From Vibrio astriarenae (GTDB taxonomy: Bacteria > Pseudomonadota > Gammaproteobacteria > Enterobacterales > Vibrionaceae), in contig NZ_CP047475.1 of the NCBI RefSeq assembly GCF_010587385.1, positions 1,550,001 through 1,614,000 of the forward strand: a stretch of DNA of 64,000 bases. The letters run 5' to 3'. Positions 18,917 to 27,820 of this stretch are shown here, in pieces. Every line of letters begins with the position of its first letter. The first letter of the stretch is position 1. The position numbers and the translations under genes are program-made. Below the pieces are notes generated by a model, which saw only the letters and a list, made by a program, of their open reading frames with translations, did not search any database and was not told where the DNA came from.

Positions 18917-19750
18917 TCTCGCATATTTAGGTTTTCCATACTGCGTTAAACCATTGAATCGATATGTAACGGTAGTGCCGATACTCGGCGGCTTGTCTCT
19001 TAGTTGATCAGAAAGCCCTGAACCTAAGTAGAATTCAACCCCATCTGAGTTTCTTACAAGCAAAGCACCAACTTGTCCTTTGTACTTCCCTTTTCCCGCT
19101 TTATATCCAATGACCACCGCCTCTCGGTCTTGATAAGTCTTCAGCTTCAAAAGTGCATCGGTTCTACCTGATTGATACTCAACATCTATCCTCTTGAGCA
19201 TCAAGCCTTCTGCGCCCTTTTCACTTAAAGCTAAAAGCTTCTGATTGAGTTCGACTTCTGAATTGATTGCATATTGTTCTACCAATGCTAAATGGGAATA
19301 GTCCCCCTGTTGTTTTGAAGATTCGAGCCAACGCGACAGTCTTGCATAGCGATTATCAAACGTATCGAGATCATGCGGCAAATCGAACAGATAAAACCCA
19401 ATATTACGCCAAGCGATATCATCTGCTTGCGTATCCATCACCGTGGTTTGTACAACATGAAACCGCCCTCGCCCAGCCCAAAGCTCCCCTTCAACAGGAA
19501 AAGACGGTAGCGTTTGCGTAAACCATTTTGGGGCGTGGATAACATGACCATTCCGAGTTTTTAAGTTGACACCATCCCAATAAGCACGAATGCCGTCTAG
19601 CTTTTCACTTACCCAATATTTCTCAAGCGCCGTTTCAGGTTGATAGTCCTTTGCCAACATCAAGGGTTTAAAGTCTTCGTTAGGTGGCGTGGCTGATAAG
19701 CTGAAAGAGCCGACAATGGCAAGCGCTAATAAAGAGAGACGTATTCTCAT
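18887..19750 (-). CDS. Exported ATP-dependent DNA ligase (Lig E type)
   Basis: Predicted 287-residue minimal ATP-dependent DNA ligase: signal peptide (about 1-20, ending SLSATPP), adenylation domain with the nucleophile lysine in SEKLDGIRAYWDG, motifs ELWAGRGRF and EGLMLKR, KLKTYQDREAVVIGY, and a short OB domain. The leader means it should act in the periplasm, as reported for Lig E proteins in other proteobacteria. This is separate from the main NAD-dependent ligase. The 3' end overlaps the convergent DUF3080 gene. Confidence 0.88.
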   Translation of the reverse strand: MRIRLSLLALAIVGSFSLSATPPNEDFKPLMLAKDYQPETALEKYWVSEKLDGIRAYWDGVNLKTRNGHVIHAPKWFTQTLPSFPVEGELWAGRGRFHVVQTTVMDTQADDIAWRNIGFYLFDLPHDLDTFDNRYARLSRWLESSKQQGDYSHLALVEQYAINSEVELNQKLLALSEKGAEGLMLKRIDVEYQSGRTDALLKLKTYQDREAVVIGYKAGKGKYKGQVGALLVRNSDGVEFYLGSGLSDQLRDKPPSIGTTVTYRFNGLTQYGKPKYARLLRERPATF

Positions 19751-20056
19751 GTGATACCTTATACCGTGGCTCGTCCCACCAACGACTTTGACATTGCATG
19801 GACCGAGGCTGAAAAGTAAAAAGCAAATAAATAGGTGAAACCGAGTGTGTGCCTATCTATCGCGAATACGGCAATACTATTTCAGCAAGCTTGTATAAAG
19901 TATGTGTGCAGTCTGTTTTTGCGAGAGACTTAAATCTGTGCGCTTAGTCAGCAAACAAACCTTGATTAGGCGCGCGATCCACCTCACGCAATGACATCTC
20001 GCTCTGCGGTCTGATATGATGCATGCATCGAAAATCACTATTAGATAAGTTGAATC
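19751..20056. other. Divergent intergenic region, ligase gene / MazG-like gene
   Basis: About 306 bases that must hold two divergent promoters. No convincing ORF, hairpin or operator was seen. Confidence 0.4.
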
Positions 20057-20632
20057 ATGCACCTTTCAAAACTAACGCCGGAAATCTTTAACCACCTTTA
20101 CCGTGACATTACAGAGTTTCGTACTACATTCGACCTACCTGTCGCGCAGCCTTCAACCCTTGACGACAAAGCCGACACGCTACACACGTCTCTAATTATC
20201 GAAGAGTTGACGGAATTAGCAGAAGCGCCTGATAAAACAGAGCGTGCAGACGCGATTGTGGATAGCGTATATGTTTTGATGGGCCGCCTTGTGCACCTTG
20301 GCCAAGACAAGATTGAAGACAACCTATCAATCAACTACATGATCGATCTTTTACTCAATGTAGCAGCCAACCTATCTATTGATTTCCTTCCTTGTTGGGA
20401 TGAAGTCCACTCAAGCAATATGAGTAAAGTATGCCGTAACGAACAGGAGTTTGCAGACACTGAAGCACATTACGCAAAGCAAGGTATTCAACTGCAAGCG
20501 GTAGTGAATGGTGATTACATCATCGCGAAATGCGCGCAGGACGTCGTGACCGCAGAAAAAACGATTCGTCAGGGTAAAGTATTGAAATCAGTATACTACC
20601 GAGCGGCTGATCTTGCTCCACTGACCAAATAG
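20057..20632 (+). CDS. MazG-like nucleoside triphosphate pyrophosphohydrolase family protein
   Basis: Soluble protein of 191 residues. The first ~90 residues carry the all-alpha NTP-PPase metal-site pattern EELTELAE, then ERADAIVDSVYVLMGR (E/D clusters on adjacent helices) as in MazG/HisE-like enzymes, which hydrolyse NTPs to NMP and pyrophosphate. The C-terminal half (SNMSKVC, then VYYRAADL) resembles phosphoribosyl-ATP pyrophosphohydrolase-like proteins. The exact substrate is unknown. Confidence 0.78.
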   Translation: MHLSKLTPEIFNHLYRDITEFRTTFDLPVAQPSTLDDKADTLHTSLIIEELTELAEAPDKTERADAIVDSVYVLMGRLVHLGQDKIEDNLSINYMIDLLLNVAANLSIDFLPCWDEVHSSNMSKVCRNEQEFADTEAHYAKQGIQLQAVVNGDYIIAKCAQDVVTAEKTIRQGKVLKSVYYRAADLAPLTK

Positions 20633-20635
20633 CAG

Positions 20636-20664
20636 ATAAAAAAAGGGCCACCGAATCGGTGGCC
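20636..20664 (-). terminator. Rho-independent terminator on the minus strand
   Basis: An eight-base GC-rich stem (GGCCACCG / CGGTGGCC). On the minus strand it is followed by seven T residues; on the plus strand there is no T run. It ends a leftward transcript: either the btuC-btuD mRNA or the candidate small RNA proposed here. Confidence 0.75.
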
Positions 20665-20728
20665 TCCGCCAAACTGTAGCTTAATAAAGATAAGAACGAG
20701 AATGTATCGATATAGATAATGCGAGCGG
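20636..20728 (-). ncRNA. Candidate small RNA downstream of btuD
   Basis: On the minus strand, TGG-TATGTT (an extended -10 pattern, 20735-20743) would place a start near 20728. The next ~65 nt contain no ORF and are C/U-rich and little structured (ATTCTCGTTCTTATC). They end in a strong GC hairpin with a 7-T tail. This is the architecture of an Hfq-type small RNA. The -35 is poor and no known RNA family was recognised. The alternative is that the hairpin only terminates the btu operon. Confidence 0.35.
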
Positions 20729-20882
20729 CGTGCCAACATACCACTTTAGGGTGATTAATTTATTCACCCCTTATTTATCAGTGCCTTATTTAGAAAGTAA
20801 CGTTACAAACAAGTCTTTAGCTATTTTAAACTGTTACTTACAGCGCTCCGTTTGCGCGCAACCTGCCCCAATTTAGCGCACA

Positions 20883-21638
20883 TTAATCGAACACAAATAA
20901 TCGATTTTTCCCTAAATCATGCAAGACAACCGACGTTTGATACACCTCTTTGACTCGCTCTTCCGTTAAAGCTTCACTCGGTAAGCCGGAATACTTTAAT
21001 ACGCCATTACTTAACAACATCACGCGATCCGCATGGTGGAGGCTTCGATTTAGGTCGTGGTTTGCTATGATGACCGTCAATCCCATGTCGGCAAGATGCT
21101 TAGCTAATTGATGAAACTTACTATCAAAACGAATATCGAGAGCCGCGGCGGGTTCATCAAATAGGACGAACTTAGCGTGTGGATTATACTCTGGCCAAAT
21201 CTGCAAGCACGTTGCCACTATACGCACGCGTTGCCACTCTCCTCCTGATAGGTGGCTAATCGGCTTGTGGAGTTTATCCTTTAGTTCAAATTGCTCCGTT
21301 AAATGAGTAAACACTGCAGTAAATACGTCACTTGCTTGGTTTACCCATTTAGGCACTGACACCTGAAGATATTTAAATACGGGTACATTGAATGTTGGTC
21401 GCCCTGACTGTTGCAGATAACTTCTTAATTCGGCTTGTTCAATTAACGTCGTCTCGTTGAGGAGCTTACCCCCCATTTTTATTTTGCCTTGATATGATAT
21501 ATCCCCCGCCAAAGCGGCAATCAATGTGCTTTTTCCACTCCCATTCGGGCCAAGTAAATGAAGCACTTCACCGGCATCAATGTGAAAGCTACATGGTAAA
21601 AGGCGGTGGTCTACCGCTAAATCTTTAACGGTAATCAT
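20883..21638 (-). CDS. btuD: Vitamin B12 ABC transporter, ATP-binding protein BtuD
   Basis: Cytoplasmic ATPase of 251 residues that drives cobalamin import through BtuC. It has Walker A LLGPNGSGKSTL, signature LSGGEWQRVRI, Walker B FVLFDEPAAALD and the switch histidine in IIANHDLN. Its start overlaps the end of btuC by 14 nt. No btuF gene is nearby, so the binding protein must be encoded elsewhere. Confidence 0.93.
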   Translation of the reverse strand: MITVKDLAVDHRLLPCSFHIDAGEVLHLLGPNGSGKSTLIAALAGDISYQGKIKMGGKLLNETTLIEQAELRSYLQQSGRPTFNVPVFKYLQVSVPKWVNQASDVFTAVFTHLTEQFELKDKLHKPISHLSGGEWQRVRIVATCLQIWPEYNPHAKFVLFDEPAAALDIRFDSKFHQLAKHLADMGLTVIIANHDLNRSLHHADRVMLLSNGVLKYSGLPSEALTEERVKEVYQTSVVLHDLGKNRLFVFD

Positions 21639-22620
21639 GATTTTTCACCAACATCCATATGAAAATAGGCGCGCCGATAGTCGTTGTCACAACGCCAACT
21701 GGTAGTTCGCCAGAGCTTAAAGCGAGCCTTGCGATCAGATCAGCGAAAACCACTAAACTGGCTCCAGCCATTGCACTTAACGGCAATAGATAGCGGTGAT
21801 CATAACCAAACCAAAGGCGAATCAAGTGTGGGACGACTAAGCCAATAAATCCGATAACGCCACCCAACGCAACCGAACTGCCCACCAACAATGCTGCACA
21901 GACAATCATGACCCATCTCAGCTTTAAAATGTCGACGCCAAGCTGCTTCGCATGACTTTCTCCAAGCATTAACTTATCTAGGTTAGAGGCCTGGGTTACT
22001 ACCCACAGCAATATTGGTACAACGAGTCCTACGATAGACAATTGATACCATTGATTTCCAGCCAAGTTCCCCATCAACCAGTACAACAACTGACGCAAAC
22101 TCATGTCATCACTAAAGTAAAATGCCCAAGTCACAACCGCACTCGACAATATTCCCAGAGCCACACCCACGAGTAATAGTCGCGACGTGTTGAGCTTTAA
22201 ACGGGTGGCAACAAAAACCAATAACAATGTAAACGCCAATGCCCCTAAAAACGCGCCCACCATAAACCCAAGGGGTGACGCTAACCATGGAAGGCCGAAG
22301 AGGACAACCACCATACCCAAACTGGCACCGCCAGAAATACCGATGATACCAGGCTCTGCAAGCGGGTTAGCAAGCAATGTTTGTAACACAGCACCAGCAA
22401 CAGCGAGAGAGGCCCCAATGGTGATCGCTGAAATAAGTCGTGGCATACGCAGTTGTAAAAGTAACTGTTGCTCGATTTCACTTAACTCCCAAAAAGGGAA
22501 GATGGTCAATTCTCCCAACGCTAAATAAAACGCAGAGATGGTCGTAAGTAGGCTAGTAAAAATGAAAAAAGCGCGTCTCCAACGTACGCGCTCTTTGGCA
22601 ATGATATGATCTAAATTCAT
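21625..22620 (-). CDS. btuC: Vitamin B12 ABC transporter, permease BtuC
   Basis: FecCD-type permease of 331 residues with about ten membrane helices. Typical landmarks are LPRLISAITIGASLAVAGAVLQTLLANPLAEPGIIGISGGAS-type sequence, GVIGFIGLVVPHLIRL (the loop contacting the ATPase) and GELPVGVVTTTIGAPIFIWML at the C-terminus. It overlaps btuD downstream and lies 28 nt after astE, so the three may form one transcript. Confidence 0.92.
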   Translation of the reverse strand: MNLDHIIAKERVRWRRAFFIFTSLLTTISAFYLALGELTIFPFWELSEIEQQLLLQLRMPRLISAITIGASLAVAGAVLQTLLANPLAEPGIIGISGGASLGMVVVLFGLPWLASPLGFMVGAFLGALAFTLLLVFVATRLKLNTSRLLLVGVALGILSSAVVTWAFYFSDDMSLRQLLYWLMGNLAGNQWYQLSIVGLVVPILLWVVTQASNLDKLMLGESHAKQLGVDILKLRWVMIVCAALLVGSSVALGGVIGFIGLVVPHLIRLWFGYDHRYLLPLSAMAGASLVVFADLIARLALSSGELPVGVVTTTIGAPIFIWMLVKNHDYR

Positions 22621-22648
22621 CGTGAAGTTTCAGTATTTAACGCCAAGA

Positions 22649-23680
22649 TCAATCATAAACTAATTGATCAGCGTCGTAGCGTGTTCGTACCGGGCACACC
22701 ATGAGAGCAGCGCGCTGACCAATCGCTACGTGACGATTTGGAAATACTACCGCTTCACCTTCGTTTTTCGCCATTAGAGGTTTGTCACCGTCATGGCCGA
22801 ATACTTCACCATGCTTAAACTCTGTGAAGTTCTCTACATCATCGCCAAACATGAAATCAAAATCGTCATGCATTCGCACAATGGTACGACTCACACGATA
22901 GTGGACAACGCGACGTGGGTGATGCTCTGGCTTGATTCGCGCAATAAGATCACGCAAAGTCATATCGAATGCCATTAACTTATCCAGTTGATTTTCGCCA
23001 ATCTTAGCCACTTGCCCCAGCTCAATGGTCATCGCTTGAGCACCAAACTTCTCTGCGGAGAACCAACTAAAGGTGCTTGAGGGCGCGTTTGAAAGTAGCA
23101 CCGCTTCGACATGACACAGCTCTACAAACTCAAACAGAGCTTTACTACGCACTGGGTGACGCGTTTTAGGACTGACTGCAAACGAATAGTGTTTCGAGAG
23201 GCGAATTGCACAGTGGAGATCTAAGTGCCAACGGTTTTGCTCAGGAGTACCTTGATAAAACTCGCTCACCACCGTTTTTAGGTTATCAGCAATCTGAGTT
23301 TCGGTCGTTGCCGGACGGCTCTTGCTATCAAACAGACGGTTCAAGTTTTCATCGACAAAGCGTTGATGAAGCGTCGTTGCCTCTGGGTGAGCAATGATAA
23401 ACAGCGTTCGTTCTTGAATGGATTGAAAGCCGCTCGAAATGTCTTCAACAATCTTATCCACTAACTCTAACGGTGCTGTTTCATCACCATGGATGCCAGT
23501 CGATACGATAATATGCTTGCCGTTGTCTGCTTCAAAGTCGGCAGGCACGCATTCAACAACACCACGTTGCAGTAATTTCAGCGTTGTACCGTTATCTAAC
23601 TCCAGTGTCTTGGGTTGAAAAGGTACAGCGAGATCCAACGTGTCTTTTAAGAAGGATTGCTGAAATGGTGATGATGTCAT
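22649..23680 (-). CDS. astE: Succinylglutamate desuccinylase AstE
   Basis: Zinc hydrolase of 343 residues that releases succinate and glutamate in the last step of the arginine succinyltransferase pathway. The metal motif STGIHGDETAP (HxxE) and the third ligand in LDLHCAIR are present, with a C-terminal beta domain (VVFPNRHVAIGQRAALMV). The other ast genes are not in this window. Here astE is 28 nt upstream of btuC, an unexpected neighbour for this pathway. Confidence 0.92.
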   Translation of the reverse strand: MTSSPFQQSFLKDTLDLAVPFQPKTLELDNGTTLKLLQRGVVECVPADFEADNGKHIIVSTGIHGDETAPLELVDKIVEDISSGFQSIQERTLFIIAHPEATTLHQRFVDENLNRLFDSKSRPATTETQIADNLKTVVSEFYQGTPEQNRWHLDLHCAIRLSKHYSFAVSPKTRHPVRSKALFEFVELCHVEAVLLSNAPSSTFSWFSAEKFGAQAMTIELGQVAKIGENQLDKLMAFDMTLRDLIARIKPEHHPRRVVHYRVSRTIVRMHDDFDFMFGDDVENFTEFKHGEVFGHDGDKPLMAKNEGEAVVFPNRHVAIGQRAALMVCPVRTRYDADQLVYD

Positions 23681-23889
23681 GCGTTACTCCTTGACCTTAC
23701 GCACCAACTAGATTGGGTGTTGATTTTCATTGCTTTGTTCCGCTTGTTTCCTTAACGTTTTCAATAGCTCTAATGAAAACATCAGTCGGCAATGATATAC
23801 GTTATTGAGCGAGAACTTGCGACATCCTATCATGATTTTGTCGGTTTTGTGACGTTAAACGGTAATCTAGGCGTGTGTGCTCACGTCTG

Positions 23890-23914
23890 CAGCACTTTTT
23901 AGACTCAAGTGCTG
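23890..23914 (-). terminator. Hairpin just after the cobC stop codon
   Basis: CAGCACTT pairs with AAGTGCTG around a 9-nt loop, immediately downstream of cobC on the minus strand. No T run follows, so if it ends the cob transcript it is a weak or Rho-assisted terminator. Confidence 0.4.
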
Positions 23915-23918
23915 AATT

Positions 23919-24533
23919 TTAACTCACACAGTCAGTCAACGGCGCACCGATACTTTTTACTGACACCCAATAACCATGCTCTGGAAATAGCTCTAAATGA
24001 GTCACTGTCGCGTTACGTATTTGCAGCTTGTTATATAATTCAGCTTGCTTCCAGTCCAGTTTCAATACCTCACTCAGTATCATTCTAATCACACCACCAT
24101 GTGTCACAATTAACGTATCTTGCTTCACGGTTTTACATAAATCCCACCACTTTTCTGCCACTCGAACATGAAACTCTGATAGTGATTCTGCATTGGGCAG
24201 TGGAGTCGTTGCTGGGTTTCGAGAGAACTCATCAAGCTGGCTTTCATACTCCGGGAGTTGACTAAATGGAACGCCATCAATATCACCAAAATTCATTTCT
24301 TGAAGATGAGGAGTCACCTCATACGTTAAATTAGCATCTTGACGTGTGAGTACTTTACACAACTCGTTGCAACGCTTGAGTGGTGATGTAATCACATGTT
24401 GGAAGCGCAAACTTTGATTAATTTTGTCCGCTAACTTAGTTTGGAGTTCAGTCGCAACATCGACATCAGAATGTCCATAAAGCGCAGGCGGTCCTAACAC
24501 TTTTTCGTGTCGCAATAAATAAATATTCGCCAT
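23919..24533 (-). CDS. cobC: Alpha-ribazole phosphatase CobC (histidine phosphatase family)
   Basis: Histidine phosphatase of 204 residues. It has the N-terminal phospho-acceptor LLRHEK, TSPLKRCNELC with the second arginine, and VTHGGVIRMIL with the second catalytic histidine. It lies 2 nt behind cobU, which supports the role of dephosphorylating alpha-ribazole phosphate or adenosylcobalamin phosphate at the end of B12 assembly. Related histidine phosphatases are hard to separate by sequence alone; the operon decides. Confidence 0.85.
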   Translation of the reverse strand: MANIYLLRHEKVLGPPALYGHSDVDVATELQTKLADKINQSLRFQHVITSPLKRCNELCKVLTRQDANLTYEVTPHLQEMNFGDIDGVPFSQLPEYESQLDEFSRNPATTPLPNAESLSEFHVRVAEKWWDLCKTVKQDTLIVTHGGVIRMILSEVLKLDWKQAELYNKLQIRNATVTHLELFPEHGYWVSVKSIGAPLTDCVS

Positions 24534-24535
24534 CG

Positions 24536-25081
24536 CTATCCCTCGCCTTTTAGCTTAAGTGGCAAACCCGCAGCAATAAACACCACATTGTCCGCAACCT
24601 TGGCAATGGCTTGGTTCATCCAACCTGCGTGGTCTACGTATCGTCGTGTCACCTCGCCCATTGGCATAATACCGAGTCCTACTTCATTCGATACTAACAC
24701 CACAGTTGCCGGCGTGTTATTCAACGCATCAATAAGTTTAGCGACTCTGGCCTGAATCATTCTATCTGCCCGCTCTGGCGTGACGCTGTCACCAACCTCA
24801 ACAATGACATTCGTCATCCATAGCGTTAGACAGTCAACTAATATCACTTCTGATTGTGCAGCGCATTCAATACGTTCAGCCAAAGCCAATGGTATTTCCT
24901 CTACCAGCCAATCATGACTTCTACTGGTGCGGTGATGGGAAATTCTTCGTTCCATCTCTTCATCCAGTGCCTGAGCTGTCGCCAGATAGTGTTTGGTTGA
25001 GTATTCGGTACAAGCAGCGACTTTTGCCTCGGCATAACTTGATTTACCGGAACGGGCGCCACCTAAGACTAAGGTAATCAT
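24536..25081 (-). CDS. cobU: Adenosylcobinamide kinase / guanylyltransferase CobU
   Basis: Bifunctional cytoplasmic enzyme of 181 residues that phosphorylates adenosylcobinamide and then makes the GDP derivative. The P-loop LVLGGARSGKSSYAE, HHRTSRSHDW with the guanylylated histidine region, DCLTLWMTN and VSNEVGLGIMP are diagnostic. It sits between cobS and cobC in an operon. Confidence 0.94.
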   Translation of the reverse strand: MITLVLGGARSGKSSYAEAKVAACTEYSTKHYLATAQALDEEMERRISHHRTSRSHDWLVEEIPLALAERIECAAQSEVILVDCLTLWMTNVIVEVGDSVTPERADRMIQARVAKLIDALNNTPATVVLVSNEVGLGIMPMGEVTRRYVDHAGWMNQAIAKVADNVVFIAAGLPLKLKGEG

Positions 25082-25100
25082 GGTTTATTCTTCGTTCTCT

Positions 25101-25877
25101 TTATTGCATTAGTGACAGCATCACGATGTAAATGGTGATTTCTGCAATTTGTTGGACAGCGCCTAAGCAATCCCCCGTAAAGCCTCCTAAGCGCTTGTTT
25201 AACCAAATTTTGAATATCGAGCGCAGTACTATCATTGCAGTGACAATGAACATTGAAGAGTAGCCATTTAGACAAAGTAATGGTGTTACACCGATAGCGA
25301 TGGCACACCAAAATTCTGACAACGTTTGCTTCTGTGCGAGTGGCTTGCTTTTACTGCCATTACTCTCACTCACATAGTTCATATCGTAGATAAGCGTTAC
25401 CGCCACAGCTCGACTTAGCGTGTAGGCAGAGATAAGTATCAAAGCAGGAGAAACAAGGCCTGAACCTAACAGCGCTACCAACAGTTGCCACTTAAGCAAC
25501 AAAGCGAGTGATAGTGTTATTGTCCCGTAAGTACCAAGCCGACTGTCCTTCATAATGGCCAAGCGGCGCTCGATGGTCATGCCCCCGCCAATACCATCCG
25601 CCATATCGGCAAGACCATCTTCATGAAATGCACCAGTGATAAGTACGCTTAACACCATGGCGAGCAAGACTGCTACCTCTAGCGGTAAGAACAGGCTAAA
25701 TACGCAATATCCAAGATACACAAGAAAGCCGACTAACATCCCGACAAGAGGAAAGTAGCGGCCAGCGCGATTCATACGCTCTTCTGAATAGGGTGTGACA
25801 CTTGGAATTGGGATACGAGTAAAAAAGCCCATCGCGAGCCAAAATAGCTCCATTTGGTACTTTAACGTTTTGTTCAT
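25101..25877 (-). CDS. cobS: Adenosylcobinamide-GDP ribazoletransferase (cobalamin synthase) CobS
   Basis: Integral membrane protein of 258 residues that joins alpha-ribazole (phosphate) to adenosylcobinamide-GDP. The metal-binding motif FHEDGLADMADGIGGG and several membrane segments are present, with FTRIPIP near the N-terminus and GGFTGDCLGAVQQ near the C-terminus. Its ATG overlaps the stop of cobT. Confidence 0.94.
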   Translation of the reverse strand: MNKTLKYQMELFWLAMGFFTRIPIPSVTPYSEERMNRAGRYFPLVGMLVGFLVYLGYCVFSLFLPLEVAVLLAMVLSVLITGAFHEDGLADMADGIGGGMTIERRLAIMKDSRLGTYGTITLSLALLLKWQLLVALLGSGLVSPALILISAYTLSRAVAVTLIYDMNYVSESNGSKSKPLAQKQTLSEFWCAIAIGVTPLLCLNGYSSMFIVTAMIVLRSIFKIWLNKRLGGFTGDCLGAVQQIAEITIYIVMLSLMQ

Positions 25878-26908
25878 TAAACGGTGACTCCCGCTTGTTC
25901 AAAACTCGCCATGTTGTTGTAAAACTCGGCGCTTGCTCTCAGTAAAGGCAGTGCCAACAGTGCACCGGTACCCTCGCCTAGTCTCAAGTCTAAATCGAGT
26001 AATGGTTTCGCCTCTAGCAGTGACAATACAAGTTGATGACCAGATTCATGTGAGCGGTGTGCAAAGATCATTTGTTGCAAACAGGCTGGTTTTATCAAGC
26101 TAGCGACATACGCAGCAACGGTCACGATAAAGCCATCGACCAAAACAGCGATATTACGCTCTTGCGCGGCAATAAATGCACCAACCATCTGCACTATTTC
26201 AAAGCCACCGACTTCTGCCAGCACCTCGTTAGGGTCTCTACTGTCAAATCGAGCCAGAGCCGTTTCGATCAACGCTTTTTTCAATTCTAGCTGATCATTT
26301 GTAATTCCAGTGCCATAGCCAACACACTGCTCAACAGGCTGTTGAGACAGTGCTGCCAAGATTGCCGAAGCCGAACTGGTGTTAGCGATCCCCATCTCAC
26401 CGAATAACACGGTGTTACAGCCTTGAGTTGCAATCTGATGCACCCGTTCTGCACCCATCTTAAGCCCACGCGCTACATGCTCAGGCGTCATTGCTGGCTC
26501 TGCTGAAAAATCTTGTGTGCCATTTCCTAAGGGTTGCTCAAAATAGTCAGGGTTATCCGAGGACACGCGTGCGATCATACCGCAATCGACGATCTGCATT
26601 GCAACGTCGTTTACACGACAAAAACAGTTCGCAGCCGCTCCCCCTACGAGAAAGTTAGCCACCATCTGCTGGGTAACGACACTTGGTGCAATACTCACTC
26701 CTTGTTCAGCAATACCATGGTCACCTGCAAATAGAATCAATGTTGGCTGGTTTATCTCTATTTTTTCTGGTGCATGCTCGCTGCCCCGAGCCTGAATGAG
26801 CGCCATTTGTAGAGCAACTTCTTCGAGTTGGCCAAGTGCGCCTAATGGCTTGGTCTTATTGTCGATTTTGTGTTGAATGGATTTCATTAGTGGAGAGATC
26901 GGCATCAT
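25877..26908 (-). CDS. cobT: Nicotinate-nucleotide-dimethylbenzimidazole phosphoribosyltransferase CobT
   Basis: Cytoplasmic enzyme of 343 residues that makes alpha-ribazole phosphate from NaMN and dimethylbenzimidazole. Characteristic stretches are [35 protein letters not shown]-type [21 protein letters not shown], the C-terminal [15 protein letters not shown] and the catalytic glutamate in that last motif. It heads the cobT-cobS-cobU-cobC series. Only lower-ligand assembly is encoded here, consistent with corrinoid salvage. Confidence 0.94.
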   Translation of the reverse strand: MMPISPLMKSIQHKIDNKTKPLGALGQLEEVALQMALIQARGSEHAPEKIEINQPTLILFAGDHGIAEQGVSIAPSVVTQQMVANFLVGGAAANCFCRVNDVAMQIVDCGMIARVSSDNPDYFEQPLGNGTQDFSAEPAMTPEHVARGLKMGAERVHQIATQGCNTVLFGEMGIANTSSASAILAALSQQPVEQCVGYGTGITNDQLELKKALIETALARFDSRDPNEVLAEVGGFEIVQMVGAFIAAQERNIAVLVDGFIVTVAAYVASLIKPACLQQMIFAHRSHESGHQLVLSLLEAKPLLDLDLRLGEGTGALLALPLLRASAEFYNNMASFEQAGVTV

Positions 26909-26926
26909 TGCTTTCTTCGTTCCTTG

Positions 26927-27538
26927 TTATTTGGGGCGGTTGACAGTAAAAACGTCTTTAAGCATCGCGTATTCTTGTCCCCCTAGACGCATTAATGGGT
27001 CTAGAGACGTGGCATCGACATTCAATCTATCATCTGCAATGTCTGAAATGGTGTCATCTAAGTAGACCGTTTCGATCTCGATGAAGACCAGTGATTGAGG
27101 AGTCGCGCCCATTTCGATAACTTCATGAAGTTTGCAACCAAAGGCGATTTTTGCTGAGGCAACTCTCGGCAACGGGAAGCCATCAAACGAGGTCAATGCA
27201 ATATCGTTTTGCGTCACTTCAGACTCACCATGCTCTAACGTTGCCGCAGTTTGAGTCACTTGTTCTGCATGCTCTCCGCTTGCAATATGGAGTACACAAC
27301 GCTGTGTTTGCTCTAAATTGACAACCGTGTCTTTGCGATCCCCATTTGGCTTTTTACCGACTGAAAACATCATCAATGCAGGCTGACTCGACACTGCGGT
27401 AAAGTAAGAGAAAGGCGCCAAATTGTAGTTTTCCTCTCCGGACTCCGTTAGCACCCACGCGATCGGCCTTGGCACGATGGTTTGAGTCATTAAATGATAA
27501 CGTGCACTTGCGCTCAGATTGGAAAAATCAATTTTCAT
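26927..27538 (-). CDS. Flavin reductase-like domain protein
   Basis: Flavoprotein of 203 residues in the flavin-reductase-like FMN-binding split-barrel family: TIVPRPIAWVLTESGEENYNLAPFSYF-type core, then SVGKKPNGDRKDTVVNL and a conserved LHEVIEMG. These proteins bind FMN and often reduce flavin for a partner enzyme. The partner is not evident. It lies 18 nt upstream of cobT on the same strand and may belong to that transcript. GGAG precedes the ATG. Confidence 0.85.
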   Translation of the reverse strand: MKIDFSNLSASARYHLMTQTIVPRPIAWVLTESGEENYNLAPFSYFTAVSSQPALMMFSVGKKPNGDRKDTVVNLEQTQRCVLHIASGEHAEQVTQTAATLEHGESEVTQNDIALTSFDGFPLPRVASAKIAFGCKLHEVIEMGATPQSLVFIEIETVYLDDTISDIADDRLNVDATSLDPLMRLGGQEYAMLKDVFTVNRPK

Positions 27539-27681
27539 GGAGAACTCCTTTCTTATTTTTCATGAGTTTAGCCTTCTTAAGCGCTCACGGCTATAGGGTC
27601 TGTGATCGACACTTAGTGGATTAGCTATAATTGAAGGACATCAAACGTTGGCACAACAAAAATAACCAATAAGGAGATGCT

Positions 27682-27765
27682 ATGTTTGCGAATCAAAAGA
27701 CAAAGAAACCAACCTCAACGAAAAAATCAAAGAACAAAAGAAACATCCCACTTTCAATGACATAA
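27682..27765 (+). CDS. Very basic 27-residue peptide ORF
   Basis: ATG 27682 is preceded by AAGGAG at ideal spacing, and TATAAT lies at 27626-27631. The peptide (MFANQKTKKPTSTKKSKNKR, then NIPLSMT) contains seven Lys and one Arg and no acidic residue. Its stop lies 8 bases before a 19-bp-arm hairpin that reaches the ribosome site of the next gene, so it could be a leader peptide or an independent small protein. No family recognised. Confidence 0.5.
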   Translation: MFANQKTKKPTSTKKSKNKRNIPLSMT

Positions 27766-27773
27766 ACTGGTAA

Positions 27774-27820
27774 ATTTGTGATTCAGTGATAAGTTAACGA
27801 ATTGTCACTGGATCACAAAT
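27774..27820 (+). repeat. Long inverted repeat (19-bp arms) before the 27833 gene
   Basis: Arms 27774-27792 and 27802-27820 are complementary at 17 of 19 positions, and the other two would be G-U pairs in RNA. The loop is GTTAACGAA. The CGGAG ribosome site of the next gene starts at 27821. No T run follows, so a terminator is unlikely. An RNA switch or a dimer-pair operator is more likely. Confidence 0.6.

Noticed and set aside
20747..20771. Hairpin GGGTGA/TCACCC as terminator of the MazG-like gene
   Set aside because: The stem is only about six bases, AT-rich loop, and it lies over 110 nt after the stop; it may be chance.
23757..23780. GTTTTCA/TGAAAAC inverted repeat before astE
   Set aside because: Seven-base arms in AT-rich DNA are expected by chance, and no regulator motif matches.
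27540..27680. Possible cobalamin riboswitch upstream of the cob genes
   Set aside because: The region before the leftward flavin reductase/cobT genes has none of the conserved B12-box sequences and is too short for the full fold.
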